Assembly (NCBI GenBank): GCA_016165875.1
Contig: JABBOT010000080.1
Coordinates: forward strand, 40,733,477 to 40,797,476
Source: Acanthopleura granulata
Lineage: Eukaryota > Mollusca > Polyplacophora > Chitonida > Chitonidae
Direction: 5' to 3'
Length of the DNA: 64,000 nucleotides
Every line of letters starts with the position of its first letter. The stretch's first letter is position 1. The translations under genes were made by a program, and so were the position numbers. The notes under the pieces were generated by a model. That model saw only the letters and a program-made list of their open reading frames with translations, was not told where the DNA came from and searched no databases. Positions 48,201 through 59,639 of the stretch are shown in pieces.

Positions 48201-49081
48201 ACCAATCCACAGCAGAAAGTTAACCGGGCCTAGAGGCCTGTCAGCCACCAGCAAGGGGTATATTTTCTCTGAGATCTGTCACTTACTCAGTCTGTCAGAA
48301 TTGAACTACATAGCTTTTCTCCTTCTAGAGACAACGATCATCATGGCGTTTTATTAAGAATACTCCAAATTATCAAGCCTGTCAAATGAAAATATTTTCC
48401 ATGTTTTCACCAAAGCCATTGTAGTGTAGAAATAATATTGAATAATGTACCTGTGCTAGATGCTTAATTATAACTGTAATTAGTGTAAATTTAATCACAT
48501 ACATCTGTCGTGATTACAAGGGTAAGCTTTGAGAATTACTTCCATTCAACTTGAATCAATTACAGTCACATATTCACATTTACGTGAATTGTTATAAATC
48601 AAAGGATTGACTCGCAAGATTCAATTTAAATGTATCTTTCCACACATCTGTTCAGTTTCGGTCACAAATGCTACCCAAGGACTAAGGACCTGGATACTGA
48701 CTGGCTGTGCACACCAGTATAGCTGACAAGTGATCGCCCCACACATACTACAACGACAAATCGGACAATATTTGAGTTGAGAATATAATTAAACATCATA
48801 ACTCTTTCATTTATGTTCAGATATACAAGAACTCGACATGCAAATTTTTATACGATTCTCGACAATCCAACTACACCCTTTATTTCAGTATTTTGACAAA
48901 GTTTTTACAGACATTGATTGACCTTTCCTTATATCTATCTTTCGCCTAACATGTGGGGTCAAGTTTTACTGTCTACCTGGATGCCTGGCATGGCTGATGT
49001 ATTTTTAGCGCGCTTCCTAATTGGTTAGAAGTGATTTGGGAGGCGTTGCTGTCGATTGGTTAACTGACAAGCTGCTGGATT

Positions 49082-49579
49082 TCAACGGTAGCTCGTGACC
49101 ATATGTGAACTATCACACTGTCTCCGCTGGTCTGATTTTACTCTCTGTGCTGTAGTCTTATATTCTGACCTTTCCAGCACAGAACTGGCATTCGTCCTTT
49201 TGAACCTAGGCTTCCGATTCATCACAGACAATGCAATTAAAGACATCGGTGGTTGAATTTTATCTGTCTTCTGGCTCTGGATGTTGACCTTATCGCTTCC
49301 TGCGTCTTGTTTATCAGATATAAAATCTAGTCTCACAATCGCTTTTGGCCGCTCAGACGGATGGGATTATACCATGCGCGTCGTGTGCCTTCAGGATATG
49401 ACAGTATGTGTAAGGCCAGTATAAGCGAACAGGCTTTCATCACCACGTCCATTACGAGGCTTCATTTTCAGAGGAAGCAACAGAAATGTCTGACCTGTAA
49501 GTGTTGGTTTCTCCATTCCATACGTTAAGATCTCATCACTGGCAACCAAAATAAGTGACAAGTAAGCGCCGAGTTTCAC
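49082..49579 (-). pseudogene. Paired open-frame remnant, copy A
   Basis: The minus strand from about 49,560 reads GMEKPTLTGQTFLLLP then KMKPRNGR, and stops after about 47 codons. A second frame (49,082-49,336) continues with SQKTDKIQ and NRKPRFKRTNASSVL. Copy B (59,172-59,516) keeps both parts in a single frame. The relation could mean an old exon broken in A, or chance openness in B. The family is not recognised. The plus strand at 49,090-49,170 overlaps a family R fragment. Confidence 0.3.
49090..49170 (-). repeat. Dispersed repeat family R, head fragment
   Basis: GCTCGTGACCATATGTGAAC, TATCACACTGTCTCCGCTG and TTTTACTCTCTGTGCTGTAG are the reversed head core. Confidence 0.75.
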
Positions 49580-50231
49580 ACATATACCTGTTATCCCACA
49601 GATTCTACAAGTTTCTCAGTGAACGTAACTTTAGGACTTTGTTTTTCTTGGGGATAAGAACAATCCGAGGAATATTGCAAAATGAACAAGAGAACCTTGT
49701 GAAATGCAAACGAGCTAGCAAAGCATGAAATATTTACCACGCACCAAACTGATAATTAACCTCATGGGTTGTGGTGAATAGATTGTCTTATCACCCTTTA
49801 CACAAATAAGGCCTCAGTTGTTTTAATTTGACTTCAAATTTCCTTGGGCGGAAGCAAACGAGTATGTGTCAGGAAATTGGCGATACTTTATTTCCAAAGA
49901 ATTACATGGGATGTTTAGAGCTTTTTTGCTCATCTATGACGGGTCGATTAAGGCCCTTTCGGTGCTGACAAATAATGAGTCTTTTTCGTCTTGAAGGACT
50001 CTAAAATTCTTACATCCTGATGGGACAAAATTGCCGACGATTCAGACACATTGCCTTATTTCCTGTAAGTTAAACAAAGTTTTCGCGGTGTAGAATGCTG
50101 GCCTGAGTTGACCAATGTTGTCAGAGTGAACGTAAGGGTACAATAACCACCCTCTGCTGTGTTGTTGGTATGTCGTGCTCATAGGATTATCAGATGTAGA
50201 ACAGTGATATGGCAATTGAAGCCGGAAACTT

Positions 50232-50300
50232 AAATCAAACCACATCAGGATTTGAACCAGTGACTTCAGGGCACAGGCTATTGCTCATTGAGTAAGATGT
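50232..50300 (-). mobile_element. tRNA-like SINE head fragment
   Basis: On the minus strand it reads TTACTCAATGAGCAATAGCC (A-box-like) then CACTGGTTCAAATCCTGATG (strong B box). The missing acceptor pairing argues against a functional tRNA. A similar reversed B-box fragment lies at 54,925-54,980. Confidence 0.5.
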
Positions 50301-50790
50301 GTAGTTCCTTTAATGAAAGGAGGCGCACGAGGCTCGGGTTTAATCCTGCCCTTACACTATACATTTACTATAGCATTCCACGAATTTGTCTTCGCTAATC
50401 TTTTGTGTCCATTTTTGTTGGGTGATTAAATCGTATATATTAATTCTATGCTACTTTACTAATAGTGATTTCAACACTCAATGTTCTCAGACTTTCTTAA
50501 ATGTAACCTAAATTACATAATTTGTCCTGTCGCCTGATGCCAGTTCACCACATTCCAAAAGCTAGTGTAATACAAGCACGGCAATGAACATACTTCACAC
50601 AAAAGCCTGCTCAAACACCAGCAATTTCGAAGAAAGGTATCTTAAATTAACTGAAATGGGAATATAGATTATGACAGCGCCTTGTGTATGAGGATCGTTC
50701 GGCACACTATTTCTCGGGGATAATGTGTCAAGTGTCAACTTACATGTTTTTTTGCTTACTGAAGTAGACATCTCTTCGGACACCCGGCTT

Positions 50791-50808
50791 GGTTTTTTTT
50801 TTTTTTTT
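50791..50808. repeat. Poly-T tract
   Basis: Uninterrupted T run, probably the A-tail of a reverse-oriented retroposed fragment; the source was not identified. Confidence 0.7.
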
Positions 50809-51856
50809 GTGGTCTTGCGTTCCACCCGGAAAGGCGTATAGTAATATACGAGTCTGTGCAATGACAGAGTTAACGGAACAGACACTAAATTCTCTCACGC
50901 CGTACAGATCCGCCATTCCAACGTGTTTTGTTCGGCCGAACAAAGCCATAAAAAGGACAGTGTTGTAAACATTGCATACTTAATGAAAACATGTCCATTT
51001 TCTACAGTTTCATGGTGTGAAACGTGATATACGGCTTAAAGCTTTTACTCAATAAAATAACTTGCAAGATTAATAATTTACAACTAGTCAACGGCACTAA
51101 CTTCATTGTTGCATATCGGAACATTGTAGAACATGAACTACGAAAGATAGGAATTTGATGGAACATTATTCTGTGTCGATATAAAAACAGATGAAAAGAA
51201 GGAAGATCATAAATCAGGGAACATGTTATGCTGTTTTAAGGAAATCCATACACTGAGGATCAGTCTGTATCAAAATTCAGGTAAATCCTGTTTATTTATC
51301 ATCAATATTCAAAAAACATATACATGTGGATGTTCTTATTTTGTCTCACAACACCATATATATCATGTGCTAAATAATATCAAATTTATATTTAAGAAGT
51401 TATCCAACTATTTTAACCAGACACCGGTTGAATTAGGGTTAAATACAAGAAGTAGAGTCAACATTCCTAAACTCTCAGAAAAGCATTTTAGCCAAAGGCT
51501 AATTAGAAGTTTATACATACATGTTAGGTTGTTTGGCTGAACAACTAGGACCTGCTCTGATATACAATCTTAATCGTATTAGCTAAGTGGAGAGCTGGTT
51601 GTCCAGACACCAGTGATTACGGTGAGAGCGACCAGACTCGGCAGAGACAATCAGCTGGTGTATTTCTACACATACAAACATCCCCAAGGCTTGACATGAC
51701 AATTTTTTTTACCGATTAGCTCCTCCCCTCTGTCCATCATTCTAACAGTGACATCCGATGCCGTTTAAGAATTAAGTGACCACTTGGTCATTTTTCCTCC
51801 ATCTTCCTGATCCAAACAAATCAACTCAACGCCCACGATGTAATGCTACGTTACTC

Positions 51857-52075
51857 ATTTATTTACTTATTTGTTTGATTGATGTTTTACGCCGTACTCA
51901 AGAATATTTCACGTCGGCCAGCATTGTGGTGGAAGGACACCGAGCAGAGCCCGAGGGAAACCCACGACCATTCGCAGGCTGCTGGCGGACCTTCCCGAGT
52001 ATGGCCTGAGAGAAAGCCAGCATGAGCAGAGGGTCATTACGCCGGGCTAGCGCACTAACACCCTCGGTCACGAAG
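51857..52075 (-). mobile_element. SINE family 1, near full-length, reverse
   Basis: From the (ATTT)n tail through TTTACGCCGTACTCAAGAAT, GGCCAGCATTGTGGTGGAAG, GCAGGCTGCTGGCGGACC and GAGAAAGCCAGCATGAG to the head GGGTCATTACGCCGGGCTAG. The B-box zone is deleted. Confidence 0.92.
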
Positions 52076-53105
52076 GTTCCCAACTTTATTCATGTACCTT
52101 TTATAGGAATGTTGCAGACATTGTTTCGTAGATATTTACGTAGATATTTCTGACCATATAAGTGATATTCTTGTGATTTACTTCATATCGCTGTTCTATT
52201 TTCAAAGTTGGTGCAAGTTTCCAACACAACATTAGACGCCATATTCGCTAGAAAGCAGCTCGTGCAGCTGGGAATATAGAGCTGAATGTTGTGTTGCAAT
52301 ATTGTGCCAACTTTACTGTGTAAAACGACATTCAGATGCCTTTAGATACGTATTGTAGATGAGTGTATAATAGCGTGCTATGTAGGTAGTTAACACTTCT
52401 TGGCCTGCACTGGTACAAATTTTCCTAAAATTACGGGTAAAAGGCCCTTGTTTCTCCTATATTACAGATGTTTGACCGCTAAGGCGCCTGTATGCGATAT
52501 ATCAAATATTTGTGTAATTATTCAGAGTGGGAGTAGATGTGGAGTAGCTTAGATGGCTCACCAAGGACGTATCTCCTTAGAGGCTGCAAAATTGATCGGA
52601 ATATGACACAATCATAGAACAATGAAAACATCTAGCATACATAATTCATGTTTTACTCAACCTTTCTTTTCTATTCTATCATCCATCTTTAAAAAAAGAA
52701 CATACAGCCATAAAAGCATGAGACAATTATCCCCTCTCTTATAACCCAATACAAACGACAACATACACACGACCGCCATGTGATTCTCAAGAGGCTTTAC
52801 TGTTGTGCCGTTTACATAAAGCTGACGCTGGTTCCAGTAGATTCCTGATACTATCACTACTGGGGTTTAACAGCAATACTGACCAGGTGATAACACTGTT
52901 GGACAATGACGAATTGTCAGCGTTTTTTTCTTTTCTGAGTGCACGTTCTCCTGGGAAGATAGGTGTTAATGGGTTTGTCAAAACTGAGTCGAAATGTTGG
53001 ATGTTATAAGTAAAAACTGATAAAGCACAAATAAATATATATTGAATGCAACATGTAGGTCACCTTTTCTTGGTAAGTTTTTTTATTTATTGCATGAAAC
53101 TATAA

Positions 53106-53282
53106 ATTTATTTATTTGATTGGTGTTTTACGCCATACTCAAGAATATTTCACTTATACGACGACGGCGAGCATTATGGTGAGGGAAACCAGGCAGAGAA
53201 CGGGAAAATCCACGACCATTCGCAGGTTGCTGGTGGATCCTCCCACGTCCGACCGGAGTGGAAGCCAGCATAAATTCAATGT
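53106..53282 (-). mobile_element. SINE family 1, partial, reverse
   Basis: Tail and body are present (CGCCATACTCAAGAATATTT, GCAGGTTGCTGGTGGATCC, GAAGCCAGCATAAATTCAAT). The outer head is missing. It lies just beyond the right edge of copy A. Confidence 0.9.
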
Positions 53283-55059
53283 AGGGGTGAAATATGAGTG
53301 ACCTGTAAGAAACTTTGTCAGCAAATTTCTAAAGGCTTACACCAGGAAATGCAGTTTCCATCCCCATTAAAATGACCACCATCTTCTGAGAGGAAAATAC
53401 GTGTTTATGACGATCAGCCGGTTAATCATTTAACATCAAGGCTTTGAGATTAAATGCATAAAAATTGATGAAACTGATCACCCGCGTATAAGCAAAACAG
53501 TTCTTATGCATGGCGTACATGGGCATGTTTGTGATTGAGCTTGAAAAATGTGATGCTTGTGCTGGTAACTTTTATTTATATGGTTCAACGCTATCTGTTT
53601 AATCATACGTATAGGCATACGTATTTTCTGTTTTCAAGATTGTAACATGTCATGTATCATGTGATGTTGTTCAGGATGTTCAAACGTGGTGTTTGTTATA
53701 TTTGTAGACTTTATTTACTAGTGTAACTGTTTCATTTGAGATAATTTTTCCACTATCTATGCCACCTCTGACATGTGTTTATCTCAATAAATGTAATTCT
53801 GTCTAATACCTGCATGGTTTTAGCTATTGTAGGAGTTGACTCGGGATTTTGGATGGGTTGTCTTGTACGGGTTGCTTCTTGTACAGAGAGGTTGTTTACA
53901 GATAATTATCTCAAATTTTTGGATCAATCATTTCAAACTGTACCTTTTGTATTTTCCTCTAATAGCGGACTGATGCATTTTCAGAAAGTGTCATCATCCG
54001 TTTTCTTTCGATTTTCTGTTTTAAAGCAATAATGAATGTTCCAAATAGTTTTATTTCGACCCGACTACGAAAGTTTATTTATGCAGGAAAGTAACGAGGA
54101 CTATCATATAATGGAAGTGGACTGCCCCTCGTTAAAGTTCGTGCAAAACAGACGCTTACATCTCATTCCATCATATGTATGTTCTTAAATGACACTTCGG
54201 AAAACTGGCCTCCCCAAAACCGAATACTTTTGAGTTTCTGCATATCGCAGAAACTCTCGAGAAAACGCGGGTTTCCAACTCAATTTGTCTTCATTTACTT
54301 ATATTTAAATTTAATTCTATTAATTTTTACTTTATTAATTCTCGACATATTCAAGTCACGATTTACAAATTCTCCAGTGTAACCTCGTTAAATGGACAGT
54401 TACTCGTTAAAGTAAACTCGGGCAAAGCGGCCATTTCACTCCTGTCTCTCCTCGTTATGAACCTGTTCGGTTTCTTTATTGGCATAGATATTGGAGTGAT
54501 TAAGATAACACTCGCTAATACTAGACCGTGGTCTGTTGTACTCAATGATGGACATCAATACTATCCATCAGAAAATACGAAGGACCCGGATACAGACTTG
54601 GTCGACTCCTCTAACACAGGCATTAATGAGCTTAGGTTCCTCTTTCCCAGGCTGTACTCGAAGATACACAGTGAGTGCTTCCAATTACCAAGTCACGGAG
54701 GAACGTATTTAATTTCGTTTTCTACAGCCTGAAAATTTAACTGCTAATTTAACTAACCACATGTAAAACATATAAGATAGGGTAATTTCTATTTTTTCAT
54801 GACGAGAAGAACTGAAAAACATTAAGGGCCCTGTCGACAAGGAATGCATTTATTTATATGAAAAAATAATGCACATAGATAAAAGTATTATCGTTTCTGA
54901 ATGTAGCTAATTTCTAGTGCTGAAAATTGGCTGAGGCCACTGAGGTTTCAAACCAGCGACCTCAGGGTCTGGCACAAAATCGCCAACAATACATGTCTTT
55001 AATTCTTTGAAATTATTGGAAAAAGGACTTATTTCCATCCCTTTTTAGGCTTATAAAGC
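53283..55059. other. Spacer between duplication copies
   Basis: No gene supported. The frame 54,457-54,732 (91 codons, plus) ends in a polar stretch without a known domain. A tRNA-like reversed B-box fragment lies at 54,925-54,980. Confidence 0.45.
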
Positions 55060-57001
55060 TTCGACGCTAAGTTTTAAATCACACAACTTTAGATGGAATC
55101 TAACAAACTGTCTAGACGAAACTTACCACATACTTCGAACGTACATCGCGATGATTTATACGGTAAAAAGAATCTCTTTCCCGATGGAAACATAAGCCAG
55201 ATGGATCGATCCTAAAGGCATCTTCAGAAACTTTTTTATCTTTGAGTCTAAGTAGTTTTATGTGTTGAGAGCCTCCTTTCCGGTAATCAGTGTAAATCAC
55301 TTCCGGATCAGGACATGCAATGCACAGTAACAACGGAGTAATAAGAATTCCGTGTTAGCGGACATTCATGTTTTACCTACTGAATTGGCGCGTTATCATT
55401 CGGAATCTAGGAAATTAGGCTATGTTGTCCTGTTATCTTTGTTTTGGCGTCTGAATTGTGAACCAAAGATACTAATGTGTCAGTGTCTGAAATAACATAT
55501 TATTATGCTCAATTTGTGTGACTTCTGAAGACTTCTGCTAAATACGCTTGAGTCTAAGACACACAGAGATCAGGTCCTCATCAGGACTGGGGTTGCCCTG
55601 CGCAAACAATCCATCTTTGGGACAAACAGGCAAGTAATTGAACCGAAAATTGACTGTCTGTTATGCCATACCATGTACAGGCAACTAGGAAAATACGAAA
55701 ATTTTCAGATCGAGTGAAGAAAATACAATTGCATATGGCATTTACTTGTATATAGTTTGTAAATAACAGAGAAGAAAGTACATCTAGGCCTACCTGAATT
55801 ATGTCACAAGTGACACACACAGCCAAATATGTGGCAGCTCCAGCAAACCAATCCAGTATTTGTTGTGTGGAATTCATGTGTTGAAAACAATCTGTCACCT
55901 GCGGAGTCATTGGCTGAGTTTCATTCATTAACGTTGTCGATGTTCAAATGTCAATTGTTAAGACTCTTAAAACTGCTAGGGCGGTGAAGGCCAGTTTTGA
56001 ACTGGATGTGGGCTTCCCGTTCAAACTTTATCAACTTATTCAAACTATGAACATTATCTACTATGTGATAACACCCTTAATTTCTTGACAGCATGAAAAT
56101 AATTAGAACGTTCCATCCTTGTTACTGACATATTTGTTCATGTCTAGAGATCAACTTTAGAAAAATAAAGGTATTTCGGATTGAAAGTTCCTATAGAACA
56201 GCTAGACAAAAACGTCTGCTTGTCACAAAAAATATTGTTTTCAAGTTTGTCTTAGATTCAATTTCAGAGTTGTGTATTGAGTTATCGTCCCGGATTTTTG
56301 CCCAATTGCAGCCTGACAGATCAGTGCGAGAGAGATTACAGCTGTCAGTTGGGAAGAGTACCCAATAGCAAAGGGCCCCGACACTCCTGTTGACAAATTT
56401 GTTTTCGCTTGCTTATGTTTTTGCCATTCAAGAAAAGGTCATCCTCGATTTAAGTTGCCGTGGCTACACTGAATTGTGTCTTCCCACCCAGAAAATCAAA
56501 ATCCCTGTGGGACCTGGATTTTAAGATCATATTTCCAATGTGATGGAAGCCCAAATGAGAACACGACAGTGAGATCAAGATCCTAAAGAGATGAAGATAA
56601 CTAGATCAACATCCCAATGAGAGGAATGATAGTGACTCTGATTTCACTTCCAAGGGATAGGGAGAAGAGGATTATCTTACTTTTGAGGATAGCAGGAATA
56701 CTTGTACCCACGTGGTTAGTAAATGTCTGCGTAACACTTGACTGCAGAACTTGGGTTAGACGGTTCCTTGTAAAAGTAGATGTCATATCTCTTACATATC
56801 TGGGAACGCACTACTCCATGCTTACCCAGACAAGACAGTAAAATTTTGAACAACTTTGAATTTAAGTATTTGACAGCGTATCCTTTACACAACGATGTTT
56901 GCAGTAATAACACTTTAGGTGACTCTGGCTATCAAGGCTAACAGTACGCCTTTGTGATACTGAAAACAGATTATGCTTGAGATGAACAGCCCGAGTTCCG
57001 C

Positions 57002-57026
57002 GGGGGGGTGGGGTGGGGTGGGGTGG
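57002..57026 (+). repeat. G-rich tract, (GGGGT)n
   Basis: A G7 run followed by repeated GGGGT, giving at least four G runs within 25 bp, the pattern of a G-quadruplex. The matching site in copy A (about 46,480) lacks it. Confidence 0.85.
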
Positions 57027-57304
57027 TAAATTCTCCCGGGAAACCAACACCCTAGGGAATCACCAAACGCACGCCATAAAGGTTGATTCTGATCATAATT
57101 TATGACCTGTAATGACAGATGATTAGTGTTGTGTCCAAAGCTGAGTAACAGTGGATGAATTGATCTGGCAAGAGGACAGTAGTTTGCGTTGGAGGCTCAG
57201 ATGTTAGATAAATGCGCGACAGCAGTATTCCTGTAATCGTTTTCTGAGTGACAGGGGATGGACGATATTTATCATAAGAAATAAGGCTATAAATTATTTA
57301 TTCC

Positions 57305-57385
57305 TTTATTTATTTGATTGGTGTTTTACGGCATACTAAAAATATTTCACTTCGACGACGGCGATCATGGTGGAAGAAACCCACA
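57305..57385 (-). mobile_element. SINE family 1, 3' fragment, reverse
   Basis: Tail plus GGTGTTTTACGGCATACT, AATATTTCACTTCGACGACG and ATCATGGTGGAAGAAACCCA only; the rest of the element is absent. Confidence 0.85.
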
Positions 57386-57531
57386 GCAGCTATAAATGAC
57401 ATTGTACTATTACTGGAATTGAAATTGGAAATTATCTGTTTGGTTGATTGCTGTTTATCGCAAGTTTTCGAATATATGGCTGCAATCCCAACTGTCAAAA
57501 GTGAATAGTCGAAACTTAAAGTGAAAGAGTT

Positions 57532-57993
57532 AAGTTATGGTGAATGAAAAGACTATTAAAAATTGTATCTGAAAATACCGTCACTCAATTTTTTAGATTT
57601 TTTTTTTAACCAAAATAAACGCAAAAAAATATTGTGATTGTATGGTGCGTTTTTATGGACAAATTGATGATTTGGTTCACCAGTGACGTCAAGCCGACTT
57701 TTCCTAAAAGTTTCTTAAAGCAGAAATTTAATGTCATATTATGGTTTTTTCATACACAGTTTTTTCATTACAGGAATACTCTTGACAAGAACTTTAATCA
57801 GAGCTGGGCATAAAGTTGTACACAAAGTTGTATGACGTCACTGGTGAACCACAATATTGTCAATATTGTCCATACAACCCGCCATACAATCAAAATATTT
57901 GACTGCGTGTAATTTGGTAAAGAAAATCAAACAAATTCATTGAAGGTATTTTCAGAAACAGTTTTTCATAGCCTTTTCACTGACCATAACTTC
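57532..57993. mobile_element. Foldback/MITE element with about 160-bp inverted arms
   Basis: Left arm 57,532-57,691 and right arm 57,833-57,993 are reverse complements along their length. Paired phrases: AAGTTATGGTGAATGAAAAG with reversed AAGTTATGGTCAGTGAAAAG; CTGAAAATACCGTCA with CTGAAAATACCTTCA; TTGATTGTATGG with TGATTGTATGG; and GGTTCACCAGTGACGTCA on both. The spacer of about 140 bp has no coding capacity. Absent at the matching point of copy A, so it arrived after duplication. No clear target-site duplication was found. Confidence 0.88.
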
Positions 57994-58209
57994 ATTTTTG
58001 TGCGGTCTCTTCCGTTAAAGTGCCGTTGGCGGTGTGTTTATGGAATTCAGTTACTTGCCACTCACCACCGGTAAATTCAGTCCTTTTCTGTTATGTAAGC
58101 ATTAAGTTAGGCACTTCTTGACGCCATGGATGGCTGAGTAGAGTAATGTGTAAGCCCGGCTGCAGTTGATGACCTAACGATTCCCGCTCTCTATGGTATG
58201 GCCAAAGGT

Positions 58210-58320
58210 GTTACTAGTTGGACATTTACATGAACAATTAGAATAAAACCCTGACTGAGGCAAATTGACAAGAGGCCGGAATTCACCGATAACCGAATTC
58301 ACCGGTTACAAATTGTCATT
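58210..58320 (-). repeat. Dispersed repeat family R, head segment
   Basis: TACATGAACAATTAGAATAA, AACCCTGACTGAGGCAAATT and GACAAGAGGCCGGAATTCAC are the reversed head. The ACCGATAACCG/AATTCACCGG phrase is locally duplicated. Confidence 0.82.
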
Positions 58321-58929
58321 TGCATTCGTTAGTGTAAGAGTCTTAGCCACTCGGAACTTGAGAGTGACGCCAAGTGTAGGCTACGGGGTCAGATTTTGAC
58401 AATGAATAACTCATCGCCACGTTAAAGCTCCCGCTACTTCGGATACGACTTTATATGTCATGGGGTTTGTCAGGTACCTCCAAAGTACGGGGTTTACACA
58501 GTCTCCTCCAACCAATGGACCTCGTGCTCACGGAATTATTGCCGTTTGGACTAAGGCGTTAATGAAAGAATTTATAAATATAATTGGAAAAAAGTGCATA
58601 GCAGGTTAAACCAGAGTAGCCACGACAATGTTATCATTTGCAAATGTTTTCATGTTATCTGTGAAATTCGGTCTCTTCAATCTCTGTCTAGATCAGTTAG
58701 CGTTATGCTTCTAAAGGATCATGTAAATTCATCGATAGTATCGGCTTACACACCTCAACACTGACCTTGGCTTAAGCAGAATTAAATAAAAATCAATGAC
58801 GTCAATACATGTTGCTGTATTGACTGGCCTAGAATTCCTCAGAGTACTGTGATGCTGTCACTTTCAACATACTGTAAAATGCGGGATGCTTGATCCACTA
58901 GCAGAAACATTGTATCAAAGATTACATCA

Positions 58930-59005
58930 TAAGGAGTAAAACCAGAGGAATGACGGCAGCATGACAGTTGGCAGATTGTCCCACTTTCACTTGAAGTACG
59001 CCGGA
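58930..59005 (+). repeat. Dispersed repeat family R, head fragment
   Basis: AAGGAGTAAAACCAGAGGAA, TGACGGCAGCATGACAGTTG and GCAGATTGTCCCACTTTCAC. A G run of about 11 follows near 59,020. Confidence 0.75.
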
Positions 59006-59171
59006 CAGGTTTGTACGCTGGGGGGGGGGGGACCGGTTGAGCCCAGACAATAGTGTCGTACTTTCATTTGTCTGGTGTTTGTTGTATGTCCTTTGTGTAT
59101 TTTTTATGCCTCGAGGGATTATATACTAAGATAGCCGATTTGAATGTCTTGGAATGGAGCCGTTCTCACAT

Positions 59172-59516
59172 TTAGAGCACAGAACTGGGATTCGTCCATT
59201 TGAACCTAGGTATCCGGTTTACCACAGATATTGCGGTCAAACACTTTAGTCGTTGAAATTTGTCTGTTTTCTGGCTTTGGGAGCTGACCTGACCACTTGC
59301 CTGTAATAAAGATCTAGGGATATAAGATCTGGTGTCAACATCGGTTTCCTCGATCAGATGGCATTTTTTACCATACGTGCCATGTGCCGTTCTGATATGC
59401 AATGATGAGCAAAGCCTGCGTGGGCGAACGGGGCTTTTTGCAACACGTCCGTTACGAGGCTTTATTTTCGGAAGAAGCGACAGAAATGTGTGACCAGTAA
59501 GTGTCGGATCCTCCAT
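59172..59516 (-). pseudogene. Paired open-frame remnant, copy B (114 codons)
   Basis: Begins MEDPTLTGHTFLSLLPKIK and includes KPRNGR, then ends with SQSQKTDKFQ and NRIPRFKWTNPSSVL, matching the two broken frames of copy A (49,082-49,579). Nucleotide differences include both silent and replacement changes, with no clear excess of silent ones. No signal peptide, domain or splice context is recognised. It could be a remnant exon of a duplicated gene. Confidence 0.3.
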
Positions 59517-59639
59517 TCCGTGCGTTGAAATCTCATTACAGGCAGCCGAAATTAAATATCAAATAAGCGGCGACCTCTCTACTTGCCCTTTAACCTTGAG
59601 ATTCTACACGTTTCTCATTCAACATTGGAATGTTTTATT

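Larger units (their letters stand above)
46020..52900. repeat. Segmental duplication copy A, right part
   Basis: Collinear blocks against 56.5-62.8 kb: 46.02-46.52 with 56.50-57.06; 46.72-46.86 with 58.05-58.19; 47.78-48.06 with 58.42-58.70; 49.16-49.70 with 59.16-59.64; 49.72-50.13 with 61.25-61.69; 51.59-51.83 with 61.99-62.22; 52.50-52.88 with 62.49-62.81 kb. Order and orientation are kept, with unequal gaps filled by repeats. No gene is supported inside. Confidence 0.85.

Noticed and set aside
55581..55928. 115-codon minus-strand frame with one hydrophobic segment
   Set aside because: The duplicated counterpart in copy A carries an in-frame stop and little protein similarity, so no selection is evident.
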